From: Bradyrhizobium elkanii USDA 76
GTDB taxonomy: Bacteria; Pseudomonadota; Alphaproteobacteria; Rhizobiales; Xanthobacteraceae
NCBI RefSeq assembly: GCF_023278185.1
Contig: NZ_CP066356.1
Location: forward strand, 8,486,001 to 8,550,000
Reading direction: 5' to 3'
DNA length: 64,000 nucleotides
Shown: in pieces, positions 1 to 8,171 of the stretch
Layout: each line of letters starts with the position of its first letter
Numbering within the stretch: position 1 is the stretch's first letter
Notes under the pieces: model-generated
The model's database searches: none
Seen by the model: the letters and a program-made list of their open reading frames with translations, nothing else
What the model was told of the DNA's origin: nothing
Translations under genes and position numbers: made by a program

Positions 1-168
1 CCGGCTGCGCACGGCGGAGTAGAGATCCGACAAGGACAGATAGCGTTCGTCCGCCGGCCGCGAGAACCATTCGGATGAAACGCGGCCGATGCGCTCGCCG
101 CGACTCACATCCACCTTGTAGCCGCCGGCGCAGTCGTGGGCAGCGATCAAAACTTCTGCTTGGGTCAT
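1..168 (-). CDS. DUF932-type plasmid/ICE protein, N-terminal part
   Basis: The frame encodes the first 56 residues (MTQAEVLIAAHDCAGGYKVD...) of a protein that runs off the left edge of the window. The start has a good Shine-Dalgarno sequence (GGAGAT) just upstream. The opening, with its VSRGERIGRVSSEWFSR segment, matches what I remember of DUF932 proteins that are common on rhizobial plasmids and integrative elements. Their biochemical role is not known. Its presence suggests that the left edge of the window lies inside mobile DNA. The C-terminus cannot be seen, so the family call rests on the N-terminus only. Confidence 0.6.
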   Translation of the reverse strand, partial: MTQAEVLIAAHDCAGGYKVDVSRGERIGRVSSEWFSRPADERYLSLSDLYSAVRSR

Positions 169-239
169 GGGACAATCTCCATGACGGGCGCCGGAGGCCT
201 CTCCTCCGATCATCAACCCGTCACGGCGAAGCCGATCCG

Positions 240-335
240 TCCTCTCACTCTAATGGGGGCGTTGCGGGGTCTCCCCGCAGAAGGGGGTGCGTCGGCGACC
301 GCGGCGCCGACCAGGGGGAAGGCTTTCCCCTCAAA
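240..335. other. array of three short hairpins in the leader of the DUF932 gene
   Basis: The 380 bases between the DUF932 start and the next coding trace contain no convincing gene but hold three compact stem-loops in a row. They are GCGGGG/CCCCGC at 264-278 with a 3-nt loop, GTCGGCG/CGCCGAC at 291-311, and GGGGAA/TTCCCC at 315-330. Their position places them in the 5' leader of the minus-strand gene. They could be a structured regulatory leader, attenuator-like hairpins or protein-binding sites. The hairpins are directly visible; a role is inferred. The rest of the gap (about 340-550) shows nothing recognisable. Confidence 0.45.
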
Positions 336-550
336 GGCGCACCGCCGGAATTCGCCATATCATCGGAGCAACAGGCTGCGTAACCCGATGGACCAGCTCG
401 GAAAGTTAGTGCGCGCGCAAACAAGGGGAACTGAACATCGGAGCCAACTGGCGGGTGCTTTCGCCATTTTCATACGACAGCTTGACTTGACGTCCCACAC
501 ACCGGCAGAACGATCCTCCACAGACCACAACGTCAGCGATTGAAACGAAA

Positions 551-870
551 ATGACGTTCGATATCAGGGGCAGCATCAAGAATACGAAGATCAGCTCGAA
601 CCTGTATGTCGTTTTTGAGGAACCGATCTCAAATGCGACCGACTCATTCCTTATCCGCAAGCACGAAGACGCCTCTGAAACGGACATGCTGGTTGAAATC
701 GACGTCTAATTTATTCGAGCTGACATGCTCGACGACCGAGAGTCCATGATCGTTTCCTGCAAAGACAACGGATACGGGTTGGGAGACGATCAGCTCAAGG
801 CATTTCTAACCAAAGACACTTCCTACAAGGACGACCTTCCGATCTTCGCGATTGGTCAGTGTACCTGCGG
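551..870 (+). pseudogene. decayed GHKL (Hsp90-like) ATPase, N-terminal remnant
   Basis: An ATG opens a frame (MTFDIRGSIKNTKISSNLY...) that reads like the ATP-binding N-terminus of GHKL ATPases. It has an EPISNATDSF helix, equivalent to the N-box, and after a break the DNGYGLGDDQLKAFLTKDT segment, equivalent to the DxGxG motif. A TAA at 707-709 interrupts the frame, and similarity resumes in the same frame straight after it. Homology fades near IFAIGQC at about 860. The in-frame stop plus loss of the remaining domain make this a pseudogene. GHKL ATPases of this type often sit in restriction or defence loci, but the fragment does not reveal the original role. Confidence 0.65.
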
Positions 871-875
871 CCGAG

Positions 876-965
876 AGCCGCAAGTATTTTTGCTACGCTC
901 CGTTACGCTATCTTGCGGCTATCAACGCAGGCTGACGCGTTAACTCGCTCGCGTTTGACGCGAGC
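876..965. other. two inverted repeats after the GHKL remnant
   Basis: AGCCGCAAG at 876-884 pairs with CTTGCGGCT at 912-920. A tight hairpin GCTCGCGT-TTG-ACGCGAGC lies at 947-965. No T-run follows either stem, so an intrinsic terminator is unlikely. They may mark the end of the sequence that truncated the ATPase gene, or a terminator-like structure upstream of the small HTH gene. Confidence 0.35.
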
Positions 966-1070
966 TATGCGGGGTCATCGAGAATATCGTTTTCTTCCGT
1001 CATTCTGGGTGCCAACATCTCAGTCATCTCGACCGTGACGTTTCGTGCGGCGGAGTGATGGAGAAGACGA

Positions 1071-1286
1071 ATGACGGAGTCCAAATTCCTGACACCGGAG
1101 GAAGTGTCTGCACGATACCGTGGCGAGGTCTCCGTGGGTACGCTGCGGAATTGGCGCGCAATGCGAACTGGGCCTGCATACATCAAGATCGGCAAAGCCG
1201 TCTTATACCCGGTGGACGAGCTTGACGCATGGGATCGGGGAAATCTGGTGATTTGTAGTGCGTCGAAAGAACTGAACGTGAGCTAG
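1071..1286 (+). CDS. small HTH protein, excisionase/MerR-like
   Basis: The product is 71 residues. Its sequence follows the pattern of HTH_17/excisionase proteins: LTPEEVSARY (helix 1), GTLRNWRAMR (recognition helix), GPAYIKIGKAVLYPVDELDAW (wing and C-terminal helix). Such proteins bind DNA as recombination directionality factors or as local regulators. A purine-rich stretch (GGAGAAGACGA) precedes the ATG. No integrase is visible beside it, so the partner recombinase may be outside the window or lost. The 267 bases downstream, up to the exonuclease stop codon, show no feature. Confidence 0.7.
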   Translation: MTESKFLTPEEVSARYRGEVSVGTLRNWRAMRTGPAYIKIGKAVLYPVDELDAWDRGNLVICSASKELNVS

Positions 1287-1553
1287 CTTGAGAAAAACAA
1301 AATCGCGCTCTAATATGATGACTCAATCCGCTGGCACGCTCGAGACAACGACTCGGTTGCTGTGCTCGGAATGATAGGGAGCTAAAATCGCGAACCGCGC
1401 TGCGTTTCCCCTGTTCAGCGGTGCACCGTCAGACCACCGCTTTCATCATAAGTCGGCTCAACACTGACGCCATGTCCTCGCGGCACTCCGTCCGTGACCA
1501 AATACTCAGCGCAGAGAAGGCGACGTTGAGTTGAGCGCTCCGAACCGGTCGGT

Positions 1554-2960
1554 TCAGGCAATCAGCCGTGTCCGATAGGCCTCAAGCCGCGCCAGTCGAT
1601 CCTGCAGATACGTGCGATATTGGATCAGAAGATCATCTGGACTGGCGAACTCGCCAAGCACCCTTTCCGTCTCTGCCATCGCCTGATCGATGGTGAGGCA
1701 GCCCGAACCGTCGCCTGTCATCTGATCGGTCAAGTAGCGCTCGACCTCCAATCGAGTAGGTTCGGGGAGAACCGAGCGCGCTTCGAAATAGATCAACCGG
1801 AGCCCGAACCAGCGCAGTCGCTCGTCCTCCATGCCCTGGACGATCGCGAGGCGGTCCTCCCATCGCGCATCGTGGAACGCGGCAATGCGTGCCTCATCAG
1901 CAGGACCGGGAAAGCCGCTATAGATGCGCTCTTCGAGGTGCGGAGATAATGCGTAGGGCTCGCGCGCAGCCATGTAAGCAGCCACAAGCCGCGCGCACAG
2001 ACCAGTGTCCGCCTTCATGAGACAGGCCCGGTCTCCGGTGGCGCCCATCGAACCGCCATCCAGCATATGCTCGGGAGCGTCGTAGAACGCCGTCAGCGTG
2101 GGCGCGGCATTGATCCTGAAGCGACGAATCGGACTTGGCTTCTGCGTCAGATGAACTTGCAGTTCGAGATCGCTCATCGCGGCAAGCCGGCCCATGTCTT
2201 CGTTGAGACTCAAGCAAAGCCGGCCATTGGCCTGATCGGGATCCCTGCCGATGCAGACGACCGACGTATGATAAGCTTGGCCGCCGAAAAACTCGGTCAA
2301 CACGAAGCCGTCTTCGACCTCAATGAAATCCGCGACGGTCGCTTTGTTCGAGAAGCGCACGAAGCGCTGCCACAACTCCGGAGACCTTCGATAGACCAAT
2401 CGGCTCAGTTCGAGCGTCGCAAGCACATCGGACATCGCGTCGTGTGCCCGAGCATGTGCGACGCCATTTGCCGCCGCCAACTGTTGCAAGCGAAATGTCC
2501 GCCGCCCTTCTTCGCTGACCGGCACAACTAGTTGCGCAGGCGACACGGCATCGGCGGCCATCACCAGACTGAGCGCATCGGCGCGGCAGTTTCGATGATT
2601 ACTTGTCAGATATGCCGGATATAGGCACTGGAAGAGGGCGTGGCGCAGCATCTCCTCGTCGAAGCGGATGGAGTTGAAGCCGACGAAAACCGCAGGGCTC
2701 CAGGAAATCAAGGTCCGGCGAATATCTCCTACCATGGTGTAGTGCGACGGCAGGCTGGAATCAGTCAACGACTCGATCGGCAATCCGTTCGTCCGAAGCG
2801 CCGAAGGATGGGGAAGCACATGTGGCTGAAGGCGCGAGCGCGTCTCGAACCGAGCCACCTCGTTCAGGTTTTCATCGGTGCGAACAGCGGCGAAGTGGAG
2901 AATCTGATCGAAGCCACGCTTAAGCCCCGTCGTCTCGGTGTCGAAAAAGACGAAGCTCAT
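1554..2960 (-). CDS. ExoI (SbcB)-like DEDDh 3'-5' exonuclease
   Basis: The 468-aa product is about the length of E. coli exonuclease I (about 475 aa). All DEDDh active-site elements are visible: FFDTETTGL (D7, E9), VGFNSIRFDEE (D101) and AHDAMSD (H173, D178). The spacing and wording around them resemble ExoI rather than DnaQ, and the C-terminal 280 residues correspond to the SH3-like and helical parts of ExoI. Such enzymes degrade single-stranded DNA from the 3' end. The gene is last in a tight minus-strand operon after an XRE regulator and an ImmA-type peptidase, and it faces a CBASS operon. A defence or toxin-like role under XRE/ImmA control is inference. A housekeeping SbcB role is less likely given the island setting. 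Confidence 0.8.
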   Translation of the reverse strand: MSFVFFDTETTGLKRGFDQILHFAAVRTDENLNEVARFETRSRLQPHVLPHPSALRTNGLPIESLTDSSLPSHYTMVGDIRRTLISWSPAVFVGFNSIRFDEEMLRHALFQCLYPAYLTSNHRNCRADALSLVMAADAVSPAQLVVPVSEEGRRTFRLQQLAAANGVAHARAHDAMSDVLATLELSRLVYRRSPELWQRFVRFSNKATVADFIEVEDGFVLTEFFGGQAYHTSVVCIGRDPDQANGRLCLSLNEDMGRLAAMSDLELQVHLTQKPSPIRRFRINAAPTLTAFYDAPEHMLDGGSMGATGDRACLMKADTGLCARLVAAYMAAREPYALSPHLEERIYSGFPGPADEARIAAFHDARWEDRLAIVQGMEDERLRWFGLRLIYFEARSVLPEPTRLEVERYLTDQMTGDGSGCLTIDQAMAETERVLGEFASPDDLLIQYRTYLQDRLARLEAYRTRLIA

Positions 2961-2967
2961 GGGTGTG

Positions 2968-3489
2968 CTACCAACGAGTCAACCGGAAACGCATCGCCGC
3001 CGGGCTTACCCTAAACCGGCGCGCGAGACCCTCAATCGCTGCCTCGTCCTCGAGATCCACACCACCGCCTTCCAAGACGGCGGCTAAGAGGTCGCCGGGG
3101 ATCAACAGCTCTGAGGCGAAGGCGTTGGCTTCGATCTCTATCGGTTCGGTTCCGAGCGCTGAGATATCATCTCGGAAGAGAACGCGTATCCCCTTGTCGA
3201 CGTGAACGGCTTGTCTGATGTCTTCGTCGTGCAGCACATGATGGGCGAGTTCATGGGCGGCGGAAAAACGCTGGCGGTTGGGATGATGTAGCGCATTGAC
3301 GCCGATGATGCCGATGCCGTCCTTGATATAGGCCATGCCCGAAAGATCCTCCTCCAGCGGTGCGTACTGAAGGACGATCTTGCGCGATTTAATGATGCGT
3401 TCGACAGGGACGGGCGGCGCTGAAACGCCGAACTCCCGAAGGATCGAGCGCGCAGCTTCGCGCGCTCGACCTGGATCAGCGTCCCTCAC
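2968..3489 (-). CDS. ImmA/IrrE-family zinc metallo-endopeptidase
   Basis: The 173-aa protein carries the zincin motif HELAH at residues 79-83 in the context FSAAHELAHHVLH, with a downstream EIEANAFASELL helix supplying the likely third ligand (E120). These are hallmarks of the ImmA/IrrE family (DUF955). The start overlaps the stop of the XRE gene by 4 nt (ATGA), so the two are translationally coupled. Known family members cleave a partner XRE repressor to derepress mobile elements or DNA-damage genes. Here the likely substrate is the upstream HTH protein, and the exonuclease downstream is the likely output. Confidence 0.88.
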   Translation of the reverse strand: MRDADPGRAREAARSILREFGVSAPPVPVERIIKSRKIVLQYAPLEEDLSGMAYIKDGIGIIGVNALHHPNRQRFSAAHELAHHVLHDEDIRQAVHVDKGIRVLFRDDISALGTEPIEIEANAFASELLIPGDLLAAVLEGGGVDLEDEAAIEGLARRFRVSPAAMRFRLTRW

Positions 3490-3881
3490 GATCCGACCTT
3501 AGAGCCGCGGCGTGGCGCGAGCGCGCTGCTGATCAAATCAGCGACCTGGGCGCCCGCGTTCTCGGACAGCGACTCCTTCGAAAGCTTCTCATTGACCAGC
3601 GTCATCTTCAATTCCTCCCCGATGGACTTATGCGGCATTGGCGGCAGCAGGTCGGCGACCTTCGCGAAATCAAGCGCGGTGGCGAGGGCATAGACATGGT
3701 GCAGCAATATGTTCTGCCGGCCGCTCTCGATGTTGGCGATCGACGCGCGAGACATCTTAACTTTGCTCGCCAACTGGGCCTGGGTCAGCGAAAGAGCCTT
3801 GCGCCGCGTCGAGACCGCGTTGCCGAACGCTATATAGACCGGATTGCCCGCCATCGCCGATGTTTGCGCTGCTTCGGGCAT
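3486..3881 (-). CDS. XRE-family transcriptional regulator
   Basis: The product is 131 residues with a clear helix-turn-helix domain at about residues 22-75 (SLTQAQLASKVKMSRASIANIESGRQ) and a C-terminal tail without known motifs. It heads a three-gene operon with the ImmA/IrrE peptidase and the ExoI-like nuclease. Its ATG lies next to the divergent promoter region shared with the CBASS genes. By analogy with ImmR/ImmA pairs it probably represses its own operon until it is cleaved. Confidence 0.88.
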   Translation of the reverse strand: MPEAAQTSAMAGNPVYIAFGNAVSTRRKALSLTQAQLASKVKMSRASIANIESGRQNILLHHVYALATALDFAKVADLLPPMPHKSIGEELKMTLVNEKLSKESLSENAGAQVADLISSALAPRRGSKVGS

Positions 3882-3946
3882 AATGTCAATCCCGCAAACA
3901 TTATGTGCTTATTACAAACTTACTAGTGTGATCATTACTTGACATA
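3882..3946. promoter_or_regulatory. divergent promoter/operator region between XRE operon and CBASS operon
   Basis: This AT-rich stretch separates two divergent operons. It contains ATGTCAA (3883-3889) and its inverse TTGACAT (3939-3945). TTGACA at 3939-3944 could be the -35 element of the rightward promoter, although a good -10 is not obvious. The half-sites could bind the XRE protein encoded alongside. If so, both the exonuclease operon and CBASS might be under its control; this is inference. Confidence 0.4.
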
Positions 3947-4015
3947 TTGGCCAATCTCAGGAATCCATATCCCGCCGGAGAGCGCGACGCTCACCGACGA
4001 GGCGAAGGAACCGAG

Positions 4016-4237
4016 ATGTCGAAGCGCATTCATGTCGTGCCGCACGAATCAGGTTGGGCAACCCGACGTGAGGGGGCGTTGCGGGTGGGGTCCACCCATC
4101 ACACCCAAGCCGAGGCGACGGAGGCGGCGCGTAGCACTGCGCTTCGCGAGCACGGCGAAGTCGTCATCCACCGTCCCGATGGCCGCATTCGCGACGCCAA
4201 CTCCTACGGAAACGATCCCTTCCCGCCGAAAGGATAA
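4016..4237 (+). CDS. DUF2188 small protein, first gene of the CBASS operon
   Basis: The 73-aa protein starts at the ATG preceded by AAGGA, reading MSKRIHVVPHESGWATRREG. The pattern of a short protein with HVVPHESGWAVR..., a QAEATEAAR helix and an HRPDGRIRDANSYG end is typical of DUF2188. Its function is unknown. An upstream in-frame start at 3947 is possible but has no ribosome-binding site. The next gene begins 76 nt downstream on the same strand, so co-transcription with the CBASS genes is likely. Confidence 0.75.
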   Translation: MSKRIHVVPHESGWATRREGALRVGSTHHTQAEATEAARSTALREHGEVVIHRPDGRIRDANSYGNDPFPPKG

Positions 4238-4312
4238 CCCAACGGATCGCTCACCAGGGCGATCCGGTCGGATCGGCGCGCGGAGGTCATTCAAAGAAGA
4301 GGACCAATATCG

Positions 4313-5563
4313 ATGTCGAATTTTCCGTCCCTGCGCCGCGATGATCGGCCTGATGATCCCTTTGCCGACCCGCTGGACGCGGTACTCGCCGAGCTTGCCA
4401 TCAATATTCAGCTTCCGCCCGGCCTGCATGCCAAGGCGGTCGAGCGATATGAGGCGGTCCGACGCTACATCGAACGACCCGGTAGTCCGCTCGAAGGCAG
4501 GGTCGCCTGCTTCTATCCCCAGGGCTCCATGGCAATCGACGCAACCACGTCGACCCGCGGCACGGACGACGAGTACGATCTCGATATCGTCGCCGAGATC
4601 GAAGGCCCCGACCTCGGTCCCGAGGCGCTGCTGGATGACCTGGAAGCCGCACTCGAGAGCTACCCGGTAAGCAAGGTCGTGCGCCAAACTCGGTGCATCA
4701 CGCTCTACTACGCCGACGGCATGCATCTTGACATTACGCCGTCGCGGCGGCGGGCGCCGAAGGAGAAGGAAGGCGAGATCCCGCATGCGAAGAAGGGGAC
4801 TCGCAGCGACCCGGCGCGCTATGTGCCGATGAACTCATATGCCTTCGGGAAGTGGTATTGCGCCCGAACGCCTACCGAGGAGCGGTTCGCGCTGGCGCTG
4901 AATCGTCAGCTGTACGAACAGGCCGGAATCGCCTTCGCCGCAGCGGACGTCGAGGACGTTCCGCCGCAAACGCCGCTCATCATCAAGAGCGTGACGACGG
5001 TCGCGCTGCAGCTAATCAAGCGGCACCGCAACATCGCCTACGCGACCGAGACGGGCCGGATCCCGCCATCGGTGATGTTGTCGTGCCATGCCGGCCATGC
5101 CGCCCGTCCGGGCATGAGGCTTGCGGAAATGCTGATCCGGCAGGCGCGCTGGACGGCCCGCGCGATCGACGACGCCGCGAAGCGCGGCCAGCTCCTGGTC
5201 GTGCCCAACCCCGAATTTCCGGTCGAGCGTTTCACCGACCGTTGGCCAGAATCTCAGCTGCAACAGACAACCTATTCTCGCCACCTGCACACCCTCGCTA
5301 ACGGGCTCGAAGCCGCCCGCACCGGCGACGTGCAGCTGGAGGACTTGCAGGAGTGGTTGCGCGGGCAGTTCGGGGACCGGGTCGTCACGCGTTCTGTCAA
5401 AGCTTTCAACCAGCGGCTCGGGCGCCAAGTTCAATCACGGCAGCATGGTTATACGCGCTCCGGCGGCCTGTTCGTTCCCGCCGCGCCGGCGATCATCGGC
5501 GCGGCGACCAGCCTGGCGCCAGTCGCGGCTCGCGCACACACCAACATGGGAGAGCGCCGATAA
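4313..5563 (+). CDS. CBASS cyclic (di)nucleotide synthase, cGAS/DncV-like (probably CdnG clade)
   Basis: The 416-aa protein has the nucleotidyltransferase signature of CD-NTases: GS at residues 71-72 (FYPQGSMAID), the catalytic pair in DDEYDLDIV (D89, D91), and a third acidic residue in GMHLDITPSRR (D140). The long alpha-helical C-terminal half fits the family. These enzymes make cyclic nucleotide signals when phage infection is sensed. The adjacent HNH-SAVED effector suggests a CdnG-Cap5 pair, a combination known to use 3',2'-cGAMP. The clade and product are inference from gene pairing and general resemblance. The ATG follows GAAGAGGACC. The coding region abuts the E2-like gene with no gap. 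Confidence 0.9.
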   Translation: MSNFPSLRRDDRPDDPFADPLDAVLAELAINIQLPPGLHAKAVERYEAVRRYIERPGSPLEGRVACFYPQGSMAIDATTSTRGTDDEYDLDIVAEIEGPDLGPEALLDDLEAALESYPVSKVVRQTRCITLYYADGMHLDITPSRRRAPKEKEGEIPHAKKGTRSDPARYVPMNSYAFGKWYCARTPTEERFALALNRQLYEQAGIAFAAADVEDVPPQTPLIIKSVTTVALQLIKRHRNIAYATETGRIPPSVMLSCHAGHAARPGMRLAEMLIRQARWTARAIDDAAKRGQLLVVPNPEFPVERFTDRWPESQLQQTTYSRHLHTLANGLEAARTGDVQLEDLQEWLRGQFGDRVVTRSVKAFNQRLGRQVQSRQHGYTRSGGLFVPAAPAIIGAATSLAPVAARAHTNMGERR

Positions 5564-6019
5564 GTGGTGATGACGGTCGACGCCCAGATCACTGACATGG
5601 CTTCCTTGTGGCCGAACTTGAAACTCATCGGCCGCCACGGCGCAATCGCGGCGTGGCAGGGCCCTCTCCGGCCTTTGCTTCAGACGTTTCAGGTCGAGAT
5701 CACTTATCGAGCGCCGCTGGTGATCGAACGGCTCGACGTGCGCATTCTCCAGCCACGCGTCAAAGTCTTGTCACCGCCGTTACGGCACCGTCCGGGCGAC
5801 CCGGAGGGTAGGCTCCCTCACGTGTACTACGGTTCGGATGGCGAAGTGACGCTATGCATGCTCGATCCCGATTCCGACGATTGGTCGCCGTTCGACAGCC
5901 TCTCGCAGACAACTGTGCCCTGGGTGATCGAGTGGCTTGCCGCTTACGAGGGCTGGCGCGCAACGGGTCAATGGACAGCGAGCGGCCGCCACGTCGTAGC
6001 AGGTGGCGTCGGTGTCTAA
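5564..6019 (+). CDS. CBASS E2-like (ubiquitin-conjugating fold) accessory protein
   Basis: The product is about 151 aa. The central [19 protein letters not shown] segment, followed by [22 protein letters not shown], matches the stand-alone E2-like proteins of short type II CBASS. Cys98 in TLCML is the only cysteine and is the candidate catalytic residue. In related systems Cap2 primes the CD-NTase by forming a conjugate at its C-terminus. In short systems the E2 acts without an E1 or JAB protease, and neither is present here. Three starts are possible (GTG 5564, GTG 5567, ATG 5570). The GGGAGAG at 5548-5554 favours the GTG codons. The stop overlaps the effector start. Confidence 0.85.
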
Positions 6020-7139
6020 GAGCAGCATTCCGCAAAAGGTCCAATCGGCGCTGTGGGCGCGGGCTGCTGGCCGCTGCCAATATCGTGGATGCAATACTGA
6101 TTTGGTCGGCGACCTGGTGGCCGGGCGGCAAGACGGGATCTTCGGCTTCATCGCACACATCGTGGCTGACGTCGAAGGCGGCCCGCGCGGCGATCCGATC
6201 CGGTCGACTCAGCTCGCGCGTAGTCTGGAAAATCTAATGTTGATGTGCGCCCGACATCACAAGCTGATCGATCTTGACGCCGTCGCCGATCATCCGGAAT
6301 CTGTTCTGCTAACTATGAAAGCCGAGCACGAGGGCCGGATCGCGATCGTTGCCGGCATCGACGAAGACCGGGCATCTCACGTCATCAGGTTTGGGGCGAG
6401 CATTTGTGACAACGAGGCGCTTGTATCGACGCAGGCGATCTTTTCGGCGATGCCGCCCGACCGCCACCCAGCCAGCGGCCAGAGGTTGGATCTTGAAATG
6501 GTAGGCTGTGCGTTTCGAGACAACGAGCCTGCCTATTGGACGGTCCAGCGCGAGAACCTGAGACGCCAGTTCGAAGCGAAGGTGCGAGGCCGCGTAGAGC
6601 GACAGGAGATTAGGCATCTAAGCGTATTCGCACTCGCACCGCAGCCGCTGCTGATCGAGCTTGGCCGGCTGCTCTGCGATATCGTTCCGGCCGTCGTTCA
6701 TCAAAGGCATCGCGAACCCGCGAGTTGGCGATGGGCGTCCGATGGCCCCCCGATCACATTCCAGGTCACCGAACCGGATATCGGGCTGTCAGGCTCGGTC
6801 GCGCTAAAGCTCGGTGTCAGCGCTACCGTGACCGACGCGCGACTCCAGGCGGTTCTCGGCGACGAAGCCGCGATCTGGTCGCTCTGCGCGGATCAACCTC
6901 ACAACGACGTCTTGCGGCGAGCTGACGATCAGGCCGCATTTCGGCGCGAACTCCGACGGCTCTACGACCGCATCAAGGCTCGGCATGGCGAGGGAACGCT
7001 GCTGCATGTTTTTCCCGCGCTTCCCGCCTCCCTGGCGGTCGAGGTCGGCCGCGTCTGGATGCCCAAATCGGATCTTTCCCTCCGGCTCTACGACAACAAT
7101 CGATCGCACGGGTTCATACGGACCTTCGATATTCCCTAA
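6012..7139 (+). CDS. cap5: CBASS effector Cap5: HNH nuclease fused to SAVED domain
   Basis: The product is 375 aa from a GTG start at 6012, preceded by AGGTGG and overlapping the E2 gene; GTG 6003 is an alternative. The N-terminal HNH domain has C22/C27 (CQYRGC), H49 (FIAHIV), N74 (SLENLMLMC), C79 and H82/H83. The C-terminal half carries SAVED features: [17 protein letters not shown], a predicted Rossmann-like core, and [18 protein letters not shown] with RLYDNN near the end. Cap5 proteins are dormant until a cyclic dinucleotide binds the SAVED domain; they then assemble and degrade DNA, killing the infected cell. All core motifs look intact, so the operon may be functional. Confidence 0.9.
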
Positions 7140-7268
7140 ACCCGATGCGACAAGCGCGCGGACATCTTCCTGTCCGCAATCCTCCTCGCCGCTGCGATTA
7201 CCTGGTGGATCAATTAAGTCCGGACCCAAGCCCTCTCTCGTAGAGGCATGTATCCGAACGGGAGAAGC

Positions 7269-8056
7269 CTATTTTTTCAGGAGGCCACCAAGCCACTTTT
7301 GAAGGCTGTCACCGTTCATCAATTCGAGACGCGTCGGCAGAAAGGGAGTTATGAACGGATCAGATATTAGCCTTGGCGGAAAGTCCGACGTTGTAGTCAG
7401 GATTCCCTTAGAGGCATTCTGCTCCCCGCTGAGTACGCCCAGCAATGCACGAATGTCATCATATGAAACCTCGTTCCTCGGCTTATACGCCTTCACCGAT
7501 CCTATGATCTTGATGCAACCAACCCCCTTCGAACAGCTATGACATCCCGTCCGTGATCCCCTGAGCGTGGCGTTAATGTCACCTCGTCGAACCCCGCTTT
7601 ATCGAAGGCACCAGCGACGATCTCTTCCCAACGCGTCGCAGAAAGTGAATACGCTTGGCTCCAATCCGATTGCAGGCTTGCTACAATTTCATACCAAACC
7701 GCTGAGTTTGCCTTTATTAGAAATCCCTCTGCCGTTTTACGATCTGCCAGGACGATCTTGTGATCTGGTGTAATGATTCCCGCTACTCGCAACTCCGCTT
7801 GCTTATTCCCCTCGGAAAACCGCCGAGCGATAAACGACTCGAACACTGACGGAAGCCTGTCTTCGTAGATCAAGTCAGTAATTTTGATCTTCTCTGGTGG
7901 AATTTCCAGATTCCTAAAATCCACTAGTCGTGTGAACTCTAAAAGAATCGGAAACGCTAATTTCTGCGCAATAGGAAACAGCTTAACGGGCATGTAGAAT
8001 ATCAGTTGCTGCGCTAGGCGAACCCTTACCTCTTCCATCTGCTGCAAAGTAAGCAT
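7269..8056 (-). pseudogene. Mrr-type restriction endonuclease with a single frameshift
   Basis: Two minus-strand frames join into one protein of about 262 aa. The first (from ATG 8056) ends with WEEIVAGAFDKAGF and SGDHGRDVIAVRRG. The second contains KAYKPRNEVSYDDIRALLGV, TTTSDF and LELMNG before its stop. Together they give the Mrr_cat layout (GxD...QxK-like region, here GSVKAY). The break falls in a C5 run on the plus strand (7523-7527). One extra base there would give RRGVGCIKIIGSVKAYKP and restore the frame. Mrr enzymes cut methylated foreign DNA. It lies between CBASS and another island gene. It could be a true recent mutation, a phase-variable tract or a sequencing error. Confidence 0.8.
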
Positions 8057-8171
8057 GGCACGCGCTCTTTACTACAACTGCGCATAGGTTAGCAGTCAGC
8101 CGGCTGTCGGGCCTTAACAGCCGGAATAGCCAAATCGCAGTTTCGAATACCGACTCCGTGATCAGCGCCTG

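Noticed and set aside
406..687. Minus-strand frame with a hydrophobic stretch
   Set aside because: It is antisense to the GHKL remnant, whose plus-strand translation shows family motifs.
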